Below, piece after piece: positions 63,963-64,000 of a stretch of DNA of 64,000 bases. The stretch spans positions 50,916 to 114,915 of the forward strand of contig ONKU01000009.1 in the NCBI GenBank assembly GCA_900318535.1. Direction: 5' to 3'. This stretch comes from an uncultured Prevotellaceae bacterium. Lineage in GTDB: Bacteria > Bacteroidota > Bacteroidia > Bacteroidales > Muribaculaceae. Each line of letters starts with the position of its first letter. Within the stretch, counting starts at the first letter, position 1. The notes under the pieces are model-generated. The model was not told the origin of the DNA and did no database searches. It saw only the letters and a program-made list of their open reading frames with translations. The translations under genes were made by a program, and so were the position numbers.

Positions 63963-64000
63963 TAAACGTTCGCAGATAGTAAAACAATGGATATCAGATG

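Overview
The window reads as chromosomal DNA of a Bacteroidota organism, most likely order Bacteroidales; a Muribaculaceae- or Prevotella-like relative is my guess. Pointers are the many TAnnTTTG -7 boxes upstream of genes, a complex I cluster with fused nuoCD and no nuoEFG, ATP synthase in the order atpDCBEFHAG, a UpxY-type antiterminator beside gmd, TonB-dependent receptors, DUF285/BspA-type surface proteins ending in dockerin-like repeats, and a thioester-less alpha-2-macroglobulin. Coding DNA is GC-rich and spacers are AT-rich. I saw no rRNA, tRNA, CRISPR array, transposase or prophage.

Layout. 1-0.76 kb: start of a polysaccharide locus (UpxY-like regulator, then gmd running off the edge). 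0.74-4.1 kb: Nudix hydrolase, two small lipoproteins, polyprenyl synthase, TatD nuclease. 4.2-7.9 kb (minus): M13 peptidase and dnaB. 8.1-11.7 kb: membrane protein, GH31 glycosidase, YbjQ-like protein. 11.9-19.8 kb: two modular BspA-like proteins, a TonB-receptor-type barrel with an unusual N-terminal domain, and a lipoprotein. 20.5-21.4 kb: a gene-free, hairpin-dense element inside 42-bp direct repeats. 21.4-28.6 kb (minus): rnc-fabF-acpP, TPR protein-rnz, and a Ser/Gly/Asn-rich secreted protein. 28.8-33.6 kb: menA-queA, two tandem DUF805 proteins, pfkA. 34.1-39.8 kb: a giant alpha-2-macroglobulin. 40.2-57.2 kb: one long minus-strand unit in which the whole F1Fo ATP synthase operon lies inside the complex I operon. 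57.7-60.0 kb: pnp. 60.5-63.8 kb: a third BspA-like gene whose dockerin tail is broken.

The most striking points are the order nuoA-B-CD-H / atpD-C-B-E-F-H-A-G / nuoI-J-K-L-M-N, which would tie proton pumping and proton use to one transcript, and two apparent frameshifting deletions in that block (atpD near 52,666 and atpG near 46,786). The deletions are either assembly errors or true lesions and need checking against reads. The hairpin-rich element at 20.76-21.29 kb is the best candidate for an undescribed structured RNA or small non-autonomous mobile element. MenA makes the menaquinone that complex I reduces, so 28.8-31 kb and 40-57 kb are functionally linked.
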